Positions 23,210-34,215 are shown, counted from the first letter of the stretch. The stretch: 64,000 nt of DNA from Pomphorhynchus laevis (GCA_012934845.2 WNNJ02001795.1:144583-208582); one strand, 5' to 3'. The notes: generated from the letters alone by a model not told the origin. A program made the numbers and translations.

Positions 23210-24341
23210 TTCTCCTCCGCCAAACATAATCTCGTAGATACGCGGGAGTAGCTTTATTTCGCACGGGTCTTTCGTTGCTCTGCAGAATTTCATTTCCTTT
23301 CTCGTCGGATATTTTGAAAGTATCGTTTAAAGTATCGTCGTCCGTACTCACAGTTTTATCGTCGCTGTAGCTGGTATCAGGGTTATAGCTGCTTTCAATA
23401 TCATCTTTAGTAGTTGTAAGTTGTGATGTATCGTTCGTACATTCATGATCTTCTATCATTAGATTTTGGCAGCTATATCCACCTGACAACCGTTGTCCGA
23501 TATCGAAACCGGGAGCCACGTCCCTTAAAGAAACCGCACCTTGTCGTTGATTAGGATATTCGATGATAGCGTATTTGTTGTTAGCAGTCACAAGTTTAGC
23601 TGGACAACCTATTGGTTCATATTTCGATTCACGTCTATGATTCCGGACAAGTACAGATGCACCATCGGTCATCCATTTTGGAAACGTTTTGCCTTCATTA
23701 CTCTTTCTGGGGTAAGAAAATATCCGTTCGTGAGGTGTGTAGTTGGTTGAAGTACATAAAAGACTCCTTATGCTATTGAGTGCTCTTGGTAATATTATTT
23801 GCCACTGATGAATAGACATTCGTTCACTTCGTAACGTGGTAGTTATAGCTGTCCAAATTGTTGAATTGTATCGTTCGCATTGCCCGTTACCTCTTGGGTT
23901 GTACGGTGTTGTGGAACTGCTAGCGATTCCTCTCTCACTGAGAAATTGTCTGACATCCGATGACAGAAACGACGTATCTCTATCCGAATGAATATATTCT
24001 GGACAACCAAAAATAGCAAATATTTCGTCCAAACAATGACACACAGTTTTAGCAGACATATCGGGGCACGCGTAGGCAAAAGGAAACCGACTATACTCAT
24101 CAATCACAACAAGGAGGAAACGGGATCTTGAATTACTCGGTAATGGTCCTTTGAAATCTATGCATAATCGCTCAAAAGGGCGGGTAGCTTTAATTACATG
24201 AGCCGTACAGGTATTTGAAAATCGAGGCTTAGAAAATTTACAAGCTTCACAACGTTCACAAATATTTTTCACATCATTTACTGAGAATGGAAGATTCCGT
24301 GATCTGACATAATGAGTTAACGGTCGTACACCGGGTGACAT
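23193..24341 (-). pseudogene. Gypsy integrase region
   Basis: The 382-codon frame starts with part of the zinc-binding region (CERCEACKFSKPRF), followed by the DDE core: LCIDFKGPLP, HSDRDTSFLS (usually SDRG) and NPRGNGQCERYN. A conserved LNSIRSLLCTSTNYTPHER block and a chromodomain-free acidic tail follow. The catalytic D, D and E are all present. The upstream pol frames are broken, so the integrase is not translatable as part of a polyprotein. Confidence 0.85.
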
Positions 24342-24654
24342 AATGATTCGTGAAGTTATCGTAATCCTCTATCGAAATTGGAAGTAGCACATATTCTAGA
24401 TAAGGTATCTGCTGGTCCATTCAAAGATCCCGGGCGGTAGAATATTTCAAAATCGTAATTGGCCAATTCTGCTTTCCAACGTTGTATTTTGTCGTTTTTT
24501 ATCTTGCTTCCGTTTAGTTGATTGACTATAAAACTAACTGATCTTTGGTCTGTGATGATTTTAAAATGCCTTCCGATAAGAAAATGTCACCACTTAATAA
24601 GGGATTCCACTATGGCTAAAGCCTCTTTCTCGATTGCTGCCCATCTCTGCTCGC

Positions 24655-24960
24655 TTACATAAAGTTTTCTTGAAAAAAAAACGCAATCGGACGACCGTCT
24701 CCGTTCAGTGTAGCCGCAATGCACGTTTCAGAAGCGTCTGTCTCGACAGTTAGCGCTTGAGCGTTATCGATGTGGTATAAAGAAGCACTCGCAATATCTG
24801 CTTTAAGCTTTTCAAATGACAGTTTTGATTCAGCGTTCATAGGGAATGAAGCGTTTCTCAAGAATTCAATCTTTTGTGAAAATTCTGGTATCCAAGACGA
24901 GTAGTAAGCAAAGAGTCCAATACTTCGTTGTAAGGATCTGACATCGTAAGGGGAGTTCAT
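24655..24960 (-). pseudogene. Gypsy RT thumb and RNase H start
   Basis: Reads VRSLQRSIGLFAYYSSWIPE (the RT connection typical of Gypsy pol) and then LTVETDASETCIAATLNGDG, the start of RNase H. Stops follow on both sides, and the rest of RNase H down to about 24400 is out of frame. Confidence 0.8.
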
Positions 24961-25042
24961 GTAAAGCCTGCAATCTGTCCGAATCTGGTTTCAGTACTCC
25001 TTGACAAATTAAGTAGCCGAGAAGCTTTATTTCTTGTTAAAT

Positions 25043-25420
25043 TCATTTAGTTGTATTCATTGTGAGCCCGCACTTGGTAGCGACACTGTTGAATTTGCCC
25101 AAATTTTCGTCGTGTTCTTGTTGGGTCATTCCGCAAATTGTAATGTTATCTAGATAGGCAAATGTACTTTTTAATTCATTTGTTTCAATCATGTGATCCA
25201 TAAATCGCTGAAAGCATGACACTGCATTCTTCAAGCCAAAGGGCAACCTCGCAAAGCAATATAATCTTCCATCTGCTTCAAAGGCAGTATATAGTCTATC
25301 GTCTGGATGTAGAGGAACTTGATGATAAGCAGACTGTAAGTCAATTGTAGAAAACCATTTGTATTTACTAATTTCATACACAAGATCTTGTAAGTTTGGC
25401 AAAGGATAGGCATCCAGCAA
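25043..25420 (-). pseudogene. Gypsy reverse transcriptase core with YLDN
   Basis: Contains LDAYPLPNLQDLVYEIS, KWFSTIDLQSAYHQVPL (motif A) and LPFGLKNAVSCFQRFMD (motif B). The active-site motif reads FAYLDNITICG where YLDD is expected, so one catalytic aspartate is Asn. It is separated from the upstream protease frame by a stop at the VIDY junction (25442). Confidence 0.85.
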
Positions 25421-25441
25421 TGTATATTTATTTATTGTTTG

Positions 25442-26215
25442 TTAGTAATCAATAACAAGCCTGCGTTTATGTCTCTCCGAGCGCGTAACTACCACTTGAG
25501 CTAGCCATGGTGAAATACAAGGTTCGATAATCCCATCTTTCAATAACTTCTGAACCTCCGATCGAATAAAATCACGATCGGCTGGATTATACCGGCGAGA
25601 CCTCGTTGCAATAGGAATGCAATGTTCATTTAGATGTGAAAATGGTCGAACTGGCTTGAAATCTATAGGTCGCAAAGCAGCAATTACCAATTCGTTTCTA
25701 GGACCATTCAATTTTAGTTTGAAACTCTTATGCTCATTCATAAAATCCATCCCCAATATTGCTTCGGTACATAAGTCGTCCAGAACATGAAATATAATGT
25801 TTTTATAAATTTGGGACTTGTAGATGATGGAAGTAGTGACATGGCCTTTAGTTAAAGTCTTGAAGCGATTAGTGGCCATTGTAATAGGCCGTATATCTCT
25901 GACGATAGGCAATTTCATCTTACTCACAATATCAGTTCGAATAAAACTATAACAACTCCCTGTGTCAAACCAACACTCTACTCTTTTGTTGCAAATGGAT
26001 ATTTGGTCTACAGCTTTTCGGTCAGACAGTATTGAAGAAATGCACGCAGAGTATTTATTACGACCGAATTGTGAAGATCGACACGCTCTTGCAAAATGTT
26101 GTCCTTCCTTCTGACATTTATGGCAAATTGAATTTTTTGCCGGACAAGATTCTTGACTATGCTTTGATTGACTTCCACAAAAAAAAACACTTCCAATTAC
26201 CTTTGATTGTTGCAA
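25442..26215 (-). pseudogene. Gypsy zinc-knuckle, protease and RT start
   Basis: Starts with a degenerate double knuckle (SKHSQESCPAKNSICHKCQK); the first Cys pair is damaged and one knuckle has an extra residue. Next come the protease active site CWFDTGSCYSFI and LGMDFMNEH, and then the RT start, KLLKDGIIEPCISPWLAQVV. This order places the nucleocapsid and pol parts in one frame for part of the length. Confidence 0.82.
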
Positions 26216-26489
26216 CTACTCTATCATTCATTTGTGCCAGTTGATCTGCCGCCTCTTTCTTTCTGCTGTCGGAAACATGAGCTAGTCGATACTAAGGTCC
26301 TTCGATTACCGTTGAACGTTTTTCCGCACTTTCCATAGCTTTTGCAATTTCAAAAGCGTCTGTTAGTGTTAAGGTACAGTTTTCAAGTAAACGTTCTCTA
26401 ATTTTCTTTGAGGAAATACCCGCTATGAACGCATTTAGAATTGCCTGATCTCGGTGATCTTGTGCCGATACTTCTTCGAACTTACATTC

Positions 26490-26864
26490 TTAGGCTAGTT
26501 GCTTTAAACTATTAGTGTAGTGTTGAATATCTTCTGCATCTTCTTCTCTTCTCGCGAATAGTATATATCGAGCATAAATGACATTGGTCGGTCGCTCAAA
26601 CATCGATCGAAGCGTCTTGATAGCTTCTACATAATCAGGCAGTTGTTGAATTGACTTGAAAATTTGAGGAGAAACGTAATTACGCAGTAACGTTAATCGA
26701 ATCTCACACGGAGCTCCGATGTGTTCGATAAACGCTTCGAATGTTGATAGCCAATGTTTCCAAATATCCGCTCCGTTTGGGTCTTCTGTGTCTATTGTAA
26801 GTTTACTTAGCTGCAGATATCGTGCATAATCAACGTTCGCCAATTCGTTTCCGACTGGGTCCAT
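26490..26864 (-). pseudogene. Gypsy gag fragment
   Basis: The ATG at 26862-26864 lies about 40 bases inside the 5' LTR. Reads ADIWKHWLSTFEAFIEHIG, then RNYVSPQIFKSIQQL and a FARREEDAEDIQHY helix, typical of Gypsy gag (DUF4219/retrotrans_gag-type) proteins. It stops at 26490, after which gag resumes in the same sense with further stops. Confidence 0.75.
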
Positions 26865-26887
26865 CTTAAGAACAAATGCTCACACAA

Positions 26888-26901
26888 ATGTTTTCAATAA
26901 A
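26888..26901 (-). promoter_or_regulatory. Putative self-priming primer-binding site of the Gypsy element
   Basis: One base inside the 5' LTR, the - strand reads TTTATTGAAAACAT. This is a perfect 14-base reverse complement of ATGTTTTCAATAAA within the LTR (26933-26946), and the same LTR block recurs in the 3' LTR. The position is where the primer-binding site belongs, and no TGG-type tRNA match is seen. This is the arrangement used by Tf1/sushi elements, where the 5' end of the element RNA folds back and primes minus-strand synthesis. Confidence 0.6.
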
Positions 26902-26902
26902 T

Positions 26903-26992
26903 TGTTAAGATCCAAAGTGAGGCTAATGTAGCTTTATTGAAAACATCTACAAAACAAATAACATTAAAACACAAGTTAGTTAATTCACGACA
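26903..26992 (-). repeat. Gypsy 5' LTR
   Basis: A 90-bp copy nearly identical to 23120-23209; differences sit mainly at its outer end (TTAACTAACTTGTG against TTAATTAACTCGTG). It is flanked outside by GATAT. Confidence 0.88.
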
Positions 26993-27131
26993 GATATGAT
27001 GATGCTAAACCCACCACCGAAAACATTGCGAGTGGTAGTATGCCTGCTATTAGTTCCGGCAGCGGAGTGGGCAACCACCCCAATGCTGATTCCAACTAGT
27101 TGGCCGCTATTCCGACCCGCAATCAAACGCA

Positions 27132-27344
27132 ATGGAAAGTAGTAAAGATCCGTTATTACTGATTATCTTCCAGTGGAATTCGATAGGTACTTCTGCTCTT
27201 CGTATTTTATCTGGTCGAAATACAGATGCAATAGTCCTTCAGGAAGCTAGATCGATCCGGTCTCCCCGAGGAATTACTCGATTCATACCTAAGCACATAT
27301 CTTCCCACTTTACTCCGTACATAACTCCGCCTTACTCATCTTAA
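27132..27344 (+). pseudogene. Endonuclease start of I/Jockey-like copy 2
   Basis: Reads LLIIFQWNSIGTSALRILSG and TDAIVLQEARSIRS, the opening of an APE-type endonuclease (QWN ... LQE with the metal-binding Glu). The DNA at 27172-27236 is the intact counterpart of the site hit by the RTE in copy 1. Confidence 0.7.
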
Positions 27345-27999
27345 TCTCAAGGTCTTCTAACCTTAGTTAAGAGCCACTTAAGGTCCTCCCACTTATTGAA
27401 TTACATTTGCCCAGCTCTGTAATGTTTAGCGATAACACTTTGTAAGGACTGTAAACGCATCAGTATATCCAATATATAGTTGAATAGGGAGATTCACAAG
27501 AACCGTAACCTCCGGGTCAATTATTGAGTATCGGCTTCGACATGTTACTAGGCGATTTCAAGGAAGTGCTGGTCGTTGAATTAAATCCACACTCCGCAGA
27601 GCTAGGAACGAATATCTTATATATAAACCACCGTTCTCTTTCTTTCGTTACACAACTAATAATTCTCTCGTCGACATTTTACTGCTACATGAGAAGTATC
27701 TGCTAAAGCCCATCTGTATCGAGCAGTCGCGCCAACAACTCTCCACCTCGCATGGTCTTCTTCGTTGGTGGCTATATGATAATACGCTGCTAAGGAGGAG
27801 ATTCCACTTTGATCCAATCAGAGTGATTCTCTTTCAAGCCGCTACCGGACTCTTCTTTTTAGGCAATGTGATTTTGTCCCGATTTAATTCCTACCTTTCT
27901 TCGCCATCTACGAAGATCATTTCGACTACCTTTAATGGTCTCATTTGCAATCCCACTCAGACAAAGCTCAAGGTTCTGCAAAAATGTTAAACTTTCCTA

Positions 28000-29280
28000 A
28001 TCTATCTGTTTCTTTCAGACAGGCTCTCTAAATAATAGTGGAGTTCTAGGTATAGGCTCCAACTGAGCGGATATATGGAGAAAGTATTGTTCGTCTTAAC
28101 CCTTCTCAGTCTTTTTAAAATATTCAAGAAGGAGAAGTTTGTTAGCTGGAAGGAGAGGGCATAAGGTTGGGTTGGTAACATCGGCCTTGATAAAGTTTTG
28201 GAGGAGTCGTTATCTCTACACAATTAAGAAACCGTGCCTTTACCCAAACAATCCCTACCTGGGGCGGTTTCATGAGCGAGGACATCTCCACTACAGATAT
28301 TCTTAACTCCTGGGTCCGCTTTCAGGAACCTTCAAAACCCGTGCGCCACTCTCAACTCGCGTCTGTCAGTTTTTGACAAACAGTCAGGAAGGATGCCGCC
28401 ATCACAATGCTATTAGCTAAACTATCCGAAATTGCATGAATTAAAGTCAGTCGAAGATTGTTATTACCAAAACGTAATCCAGTATAATATCCTAAAAATC
28501 TATGGCCTATTTCAATCCAAAATCCCCTCATATCCATTTACGAAAATGCCTTGCTCGTAAAATCTGCGGATATTGAAGTAGGTGCAATTTAATCTCATTT
28601 GCTCGCTCCGTATATTCAGCTATCGGTGCAACGCATGAGTGTTATCTAAAAACAGTCATCAGCTGGATGTAGTAGTCTTTCTTGACTTATCTGCTGCTTT
28701 TGACCGCATATCCATTCTTTTTCTTATCTCTTCTCTTAAATCCTTCGGATTGCCTGCGAGAATTGTTAACAGGATGTTGATTTTGCTGTATACTATTTAA
28801 TTATTTTATAAAGATGACATGATGTTTGTCGGTTCTATCCAGTTACAGGTTGCATCATGGCTCCTCACTTTCTCCTATTTTATTTTTTGCTGCATCAATT
28901 GTTCTGTTTAAACATTTTATAAGTTGGTATAAGCTGATGATACCACAACCTTGTTATTGGGACGCAGATGCAAAGATGTAGTCTAGGACATCAGCCGTTT
29001 TTTCATTAGATTAAAAGATCATTTATCCCCATCCTATATTCTTCTCAACTCCTCTAAATCGTGGGTGATTGTTTTCCATGGCTCCTCTTTAACAAAGAAA
29101 ATGCTTAAGAGACTAGCTCTCATTTCTCTACTATTTTTAATATTCAACCACTCCCAGTCTCTACACATCGAGTAAGATACCTTATGTTCACCATAATGGT
29201 AAGATAGACTGATAGATCAAACTTGAATATATTCAAGAGTTCCTGAAGTGAGCTAGGTGGATCATAAAACGAGTCCAACG
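28000..29280. other. Decayed body of I/Jockey-like copy 2
   Basis: Only scattered readings survive, such as VVVFLDLSAAFDRISI in mixed frames near 28660-28720 (RT motif A). No usable frame remains. Confidence 0.45.
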
Positions 29281-29699
29281 TATGCTTAAGAAAGAGCTTT
29301 CAGGTGTGCTTATGGTGTATCTGGGTTACGTCGGAATTAGTCTCATTTTCAAGAGGACGTCTCCAGAGCAAAGATTTAAATTTTTGAAGTTTCTTATAAT
29401 GAAAATACCTACTATCGTGAGATGGGATTGCTCTCTTAGGTGTGTTAAAGACCATGAGTGGATCAACCGTAGAGCTGTGCGTTGGTGTTTGGTGGTTGTT
29501 ACCTGATCCCACTGTGATCCAAATAAAGTGTTTGAATCACAGCTCTGTGTTAGATCCGACTAACAGAGAGAGGCTAATGAAGACGATAATCGAATATTTT
29601 AATGTATTATACACTCGACCGTTTATTTTAATTTAATTTACCGCTGTATATATTTCAAAAAACCTTATTATTATGATTATTATAAATCACAACATCGCT

Positions 29700-29772
29700 G
29701 CCTCTATAGCTCAGTGGTTAGAGCACTGCTCTCGTAAAGCAGGGGTCGAGAGTTCGAGTCTCTCTGGGGGCT
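29700..29772 (+). tRNA. tRNA-Thr(CGT)
   Basis: A complete cloverleaf: acceptor GCCTCTA with TGGGGGC (two G-T pairs), D stem GCTC/GAGC, anticodon stem CTGCT/AGCAG with loop CTCGTAA (anticodon CGT at 29733-29735), and T stem GAGAG/CTCTC with loop TTCGAGT. A and B boxes are well formed. No CCA is encoded and no intron is present. It lies just past the 3' end of the I/Jockey-like element, inside the tetraspan gene's 18-kb intron. It looks functional rather than SINE-derived. Confidence 0.93.
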
Positions 29773-30019
29773 CCTAATCAAGTAACGATTTGCGGTTGTA
29801 CATTATCATGAATTTCTTTTTAAAAAAATAAATTTTTCTTTAAAAAATAAATTATGACATGTTTATTAAGATAAAAAAACGGATTAAAGCGCAAATGATA
29901 ATTGAAAACATTTGTTTGCTACCATTAATATTATTAGAAATAAAAATTTTAATTTTTAAATTAAAAACATTTGTGCGAAATAAATATGAATTAAATAATC
30001 AGGTAGTTGCCTATGAAGG
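29773..30019. other. AT-rich spacer
   Basis: Spacer between the tRNA gene and the next retroelement. It contains A- and T-runs only; a T-run near 29816 could act as a Pol III stop but is somewhat distant. Confidence 0.4.
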
Positions 30020-30359
30020 GACCTCTAGCTGAGTCCAAAAATGGATGCTGTATTCTATCGTTGCACGGCTGCGCTGATTCGTTGCATGAACCAGCTGAAT
30101 GCGCGTTTATCATCGGTTGTCCGCTTCAACCTTGAACCAAACTGCCTTAAAAACGCAGATGCGCTGGGACCGACCGCGCCAAGTGTCTCGATGGCGATGG
30201 GAGCGGACAATTACTGTCGATCCTCGAAGCAGCTGTATTTGGTTCGTTTGAGCTGCTCCGCGTAGGCTGCAACAGCGCTAGCAGAAGACACCGCATTGCG
30301 ACATGAACGGCCAGGGTGTTCGTGCAAGTGAAATCCTAAACAAGTATACGGCCAACTTA

Positions 30360-30776
30360 TCATGGCATAAGAGTCGCACCATCGGATCGTTTGCCATCGT
30401 CTCGCGCTAAGCCCGCCGGTTCGAGTCTGGATGGCGATTCTGAGGCAGCGAGAGTCATTCTCAAAATCTCGTTGACCGCAACATGTCTATGGGGACGAGA
30501 CGTTATCCTGTTGCAGTCTAAGACATGAGCACTGTTCAGCGGGATTGACACTCCGCAGATACACCGATGCCGTTGAAAGCATTGAACCCCGAGCCTTAAC
30601 GCTACGGCGATATATATAGATCCGTCATCAAGTCGTGTGTCGACGCATGTGATCGGCAGTGCTTTAAGGAACTCCTCGGACCACTTCGATGCTACTGCGA
30701 TGAGTCGGGCTCGACATTCAGTTGTCCGTACTTCGTCAAGAAGTCTTCGTTGGCACGCTTCGTAGTGTTCGGCCAT
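30360..30776 (-). pseudogene. C-terminal nuclease-like domain, copy 1
   Basis: Reads ITCVDTRLDDGSIYIAVALR, a Cys/His region (CICGVSIPLNSAHVLDCN), RPHRHVAVNEILRM and then LEPAGLARDDGKRSDGATL. The same order (RxDD...AVxLRLG, CxC, RH...NxIxR, SDGKRPDG) is found in 46873-47529. It resembles the PD-(D/E)xK-like C-terminal domain of a widespread invertebrate RT family. The expected PD is SD in this copy. Further 3' debris to about 30030 (RISAAVQR) completes the domain. Confidence 0.55.
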
Positions 30777-31546
30777 CCATCGTTTTTGAGATATTTGATC
30801 TGATGAAATGGTCGTTCGATATTCCGTGTTCCATTGATTTGTTGTATTTTCCCAGTATGGTTCTGAAGAGCGCAGGGTTCACGGCGGACAGTTCTGTAGT
30901 AGTATCTTCTTCAGTTTTATTATGTCCTTGATAGATGAACTGAACGCAGGAAGGGCAGCTTTCAATGCTTGGCAAACACCGAGACCTCCAAGACGGATCG
31001 GTAAGGTCGCTTGCCTCCAGACTTCATTGGGTAGTGGCACATTTAGTATTTCGTTCAATATTCTTCGAACTTCAGTATCGAAATTTGAAGCATTTCACTT
31101 CCGTAAAAGGGGTACGTCGAAGAAGGAAGTCAATCTTTGGCATGCTGACTGAGCTACTCAAAATCAAGAAAGCGTCGTGAGCGCTAAATTCGGTCAACCG
31201 GATGCCGGCGTTATGAAGCTCGTTCACTGCGCAGTTAATGCGTTGTCGATGCTTGCTTCCCACCAAGCGGCGCACCCAGAAGCTGTGCGTCTTCAAGTGT
31301 GATAATCTTGCACTCTGTTAGCTTGCACGCGATAGCTTGGCTCACATTCCTGCTTTCGGGGATCACCTCGCACTTTTAGAAATTTAATTGTAATCCAAAA
31401 TTTGAATAGTTCAAATTTTCTTGATTATAACTACATACAAATATATACAATATATAAATACATACAATATAAAAATCTGTCTGCACGTGACATACAACTG
31501 ACGTATACAACTATACGTATACAACTGACGAATATCCCATTACAAT

Positions 31547-33377
31547 ATGCCACATAACTCAATAGCACCGGAAAGACTAATCAACAACAATACCGACACT
31601 AATACGCACACAATAAGCCATGGGAGAGTACAATGTTCAATTTGTCGCAGGCTCTTCGTCACTAACGCTTCCGGAATGATAAGAAAACTTGGTCCAATAC
31701 CAGGTTGTTGCGGTTCTGAACTTCCGCTGCCAATATTCCAGACAACATTCACCCGTTTAGATCTATCCGTGAGCCTGCCGTGACCACAAGCAAAAAGTCC
31801 GAGCGCTCTTTTTGCACTAAACTTTTATTTGGGAATTTTCGTGTCATCCGTCGTATTCCGCGCGACGTTATTCCGTCGGCGTGGTGATCTACTCAGCTTT
31901 CCTAAAATTGTGCTTCGTGTGCCTCAGCAGAATCAGAAGAGTACGTGCTCTCATCCCTCTCTATCTTAAAGGATTCGAGCTGCATGCGCCCGCCACCAAT
32001 TCCCTGCTGTGGGTAGTCTGGAGAAACATAACCGATGCAACATCACAAAGAATAAATCCTCCGTGGATCAACTACGCCGAAAGATTTCTGAAAAAAAAAT
32101 GAGGACGTCGATACCTGCGGCGTTGTTCGTACTGTACGCAGGGACTCGGGCCTCCTATCTTGTGATGAAAACTCACCTACAACTCTACAGGCTAAGCGTC
32201 CCCGAGAAGAGTATCTACCGATTGCCCACTTTTGTTGCGTTACCCTTCCGATTGATGCCATGTTGTTATCGCTGCATCTTTACTGTGCTCTTTACAGTCT
32301 TTCTCGCCATCGTCCACGGGTGGCCCTAATGGCTTAAGCCCAATGCACCTACAAGATCTCACAGAATTTTCTTCAGGAGCATCAGCAAGCCACTTGGTCA
32401 CGGCTTTAACGAATCTAATGACAGTTCTTCTGGGGAGAACGGTACCGGATAACGTTGCTAATATTTTATGCGGCTGAAATTTACTAGACTTTCTAAAGAA
32501 AGATGGTGGTATCCTTCCAATCGACGTTGGATTTACAATTCGCCGCACTGCTTCTAAACTGGCATGTCAATTCGCATCCGGTCCGCTCTCTGATCATTTT
32601 CTCCCTATACAGCTGGGCGTCGGTACTCCGCGTAGAATCGAAGCATCAATACATGTATCTCGCGTGTTCATTCATGACATGGCTAGTTGTAACCACAGTA
32701 TGGTAAAACTCGACTACTACAACGCGCTTAACTGATTGAGCAGAGATGCAATCCTGCGCTGCGTTTCTCGCGAAATAATGCATATTTTACCGTTTGTTCG
32801 ACCTTGTAACAACCGCCAGAGTGAGCTTCTATTCTGCAACAAACGTATCCTCTCGGCTGAAGACGTTCAGCAGGGAGACCCATTAAGCCTGTACTATTTT
32901 GCCTCACCGTAATAGCTTGGCACATGGCTTAAAATTCAATCGGAACCTATGGTACCTCGACGACTGCGTCCTGGCGATACGGTGGATGACATTCTGGCCG
33001 ATATCCACAAAATTCAGGCTGACGGAGCCGAAATTGGATTACAATTAAATTTCCAAAAGTGCGAGGTGATCCCCGAAAGCAGGAATGTGAGCCAAGCTAT
33101 CGCATGCAAGCTAACAGGGTGCAAGATTATCACACTTGAAGACGCACAGCTTCTGGGTGCGCCGCTTGGAGGGAAGCAAGCATCGACAACGCATTAACTG
33201 CGCAGTGAACGAGCTTCATAACGCCGGAATCCGGTTGACCGAATTTACCGCTCACGACGCTTTCTTGATTTTGAGTAGCTCAGTCAGCATGCCAAAGATT
33301 GGCTTCCTTCTTCGATGTACCCCTGTTACGGAAGTGAAATGCTTCAAATTTCGACACTGAAGTTCGAAGAATATTGA
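31547..33377 (+). pseudogene. 5' half of RT+nuclease element, copy 1
   Basis: Starts HGRVQCSICRRLFVTNAS (CxxC-type N-terminus, parallel to CRICQRDIALTTNR in copy 2). After several frameshifts it gives WYLDDC (RT motif C) near 32948-32965 and LNFQKCEVIPESRNVSQAIA at 33040-33105. It ends abruptly at 33377, where the duplicated segment stops. Confidence 0.5.
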
Positions 33378-33419
33378 TATTATTTAGATTTATTGCAATA
33401 AAAATATTAAAATTTATTA

Positions 33420-34215
33420 AAAACAAACAAAGTATGCATCTCTATACACCATGACTCCATAAACCTTTTTCGCACTTTAAGATTCGAACCTACGTTCTCT
33501 CGATTGGTGGGTATTCGCCTTACCGACTAAGCTAACTATCCAGTACAGCTAGAAATTCTTCAGTATATGAAACCTTCAATGCAATGCATTCCTAAAACCG
33601 CAATTCCCGAGATACATTTTAAGCATTATTTCTTTATATTAAACACTGATGTGATCAGGATATCATTGAATCAGTGCTGGTAATCTGTTAATTGATTCTT
33701 TCATTTATTTTATTAATTATGCTAGATCATAGAAGGTGATTTCTCAGCAGAAATCCCCTAAATTTTAATTCCTTCATTACTTGCAACTCTATACACCATG
33801 ATTCACAACATGTAAGATTCTTTGCCTGACGACATTTTATTGTTTCGTCCAATACTGTCGTGCAATGGTACAACCGGAATTATAGGAAAGCTATTTACCT
33901 CTGTATTTTTATTTAACACTATTTGCACTTTCAGATTCGAACCTAGGTGATCTCGAACAGTGGGTCAACACCTATCGACTAGGATGACCATCCAGTATAT
34001 CTAAAAATTCTCTAGTATATAAAACATTCAATGTAATGAATTTATGAAACCGGATTTTCCGAGTTGCATTCAAAGCATTATTTCTTTATATTTAATACTG
34101 ATCTGGTCATAAGATCATAGAATCGGTGATGGTGATCATTTGATGGATTCTTTCATTTATATTATTAATTTTGTTAGATTACACAAGTTAACTTCGCAGC
34201 AAAAACCAGTCATTG
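33420..34215 (-). mobile_element. Two tRNA-derived SINE copies in direct orientation
   Basis: Two diverged copies (about 33420-33780 and 33785-34215) share a tRNA-like head on the - strand followed by a tail region of about 250 bases. In copy 1 the head (33541 down to 33479) has an A box (TAGCTTAGTCGG) and a B box (GGTTCGAATCT), and the anticodon-loop equivalent is CCA. Copy 2 has CCTAGTCGATAGG and AGGTTCGAATCT. Downstream both share TTCTTTCATTTAT and GCATTATTTCTTTATATT blocks on +. The cloverleaf is too degenerate for a functional tRNA. Confidence 0.6.

Larger units (their letters stand above)
23120..26992 (-). mobile_element. Gypsy-type LTR retrotransposon, decayed, with 90-bp LTRs
   Basis: A 3,873-bp element on the - strand is flanked by a 5-bp target duplication (GATAT at 23115-23119 and 26993-26997). 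The LTRs are 90 bp, start TG and end CA, and differ at only a few positions. A polypurine tract (GGCGGAGGAGAA on -) directly precedes the 3' LTR at 23209. Gag, protease, RT, RNase H and integrase regions are in Gypsy order but cut by several stops. The 5' leader between LTR and gag is only about 40 bases and has no obvious tRNA-complementary primer site (see 26888-26901). Confidence 0.88.
22610..29690 (+). mobile_element. I/Jockey-like non-LTR element, copy 2 (split by Gypsy)
   Basis: Segments 22610-23119 and 26998-29690 form one decayed element of the same family as copy 1. The left part carries a knuckle-like ORF1 end (TNDHWEDPHPALRKCPNS). The right part begins the endonuclease at 27132 and runs through RT-like debris to the region at 29282-29510, which parallels copy 1 at 22212-22400 (shared GISLIFK/GLVLFS and SPEQRFKFLK-type readings). 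The two copies are head to tail with little between them. Confidence 0.6.
30020..33377. mobile_element. RT+nuclease non-LTR element, copy 1, internally inverted
   Basis: The 3' part lies on the - strand (31403 down to about 30020) and the 5' part on the + strand (about 31500-33377). They share an inverted duplication of about 346 bases (31055-31403 against 33032-33377; both encode LSSSVSMPKI...TEVKCFKFR). The 5' part starts with a Cys-rich N-terminus and reaches the RT active site (WYLDDC near 32948). The 3' part ends with the family's C-terminal nuclease-like domain. The topology matches twin-primed insertion. All frames are broken. Confidence 0.6.

Noticed and set aside
31881-32548. Overlapping frames on both strands
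   Set aside because: Parts of the broken retroelement copy 1 in shifted frames; no independent domain.
33479-33541. Functional tRNA-Trp on the - strand
   Set aside because: Position 33 is not T, stem pairing is broken, and a second diverged copy with the same tail shows it is a SINE head.
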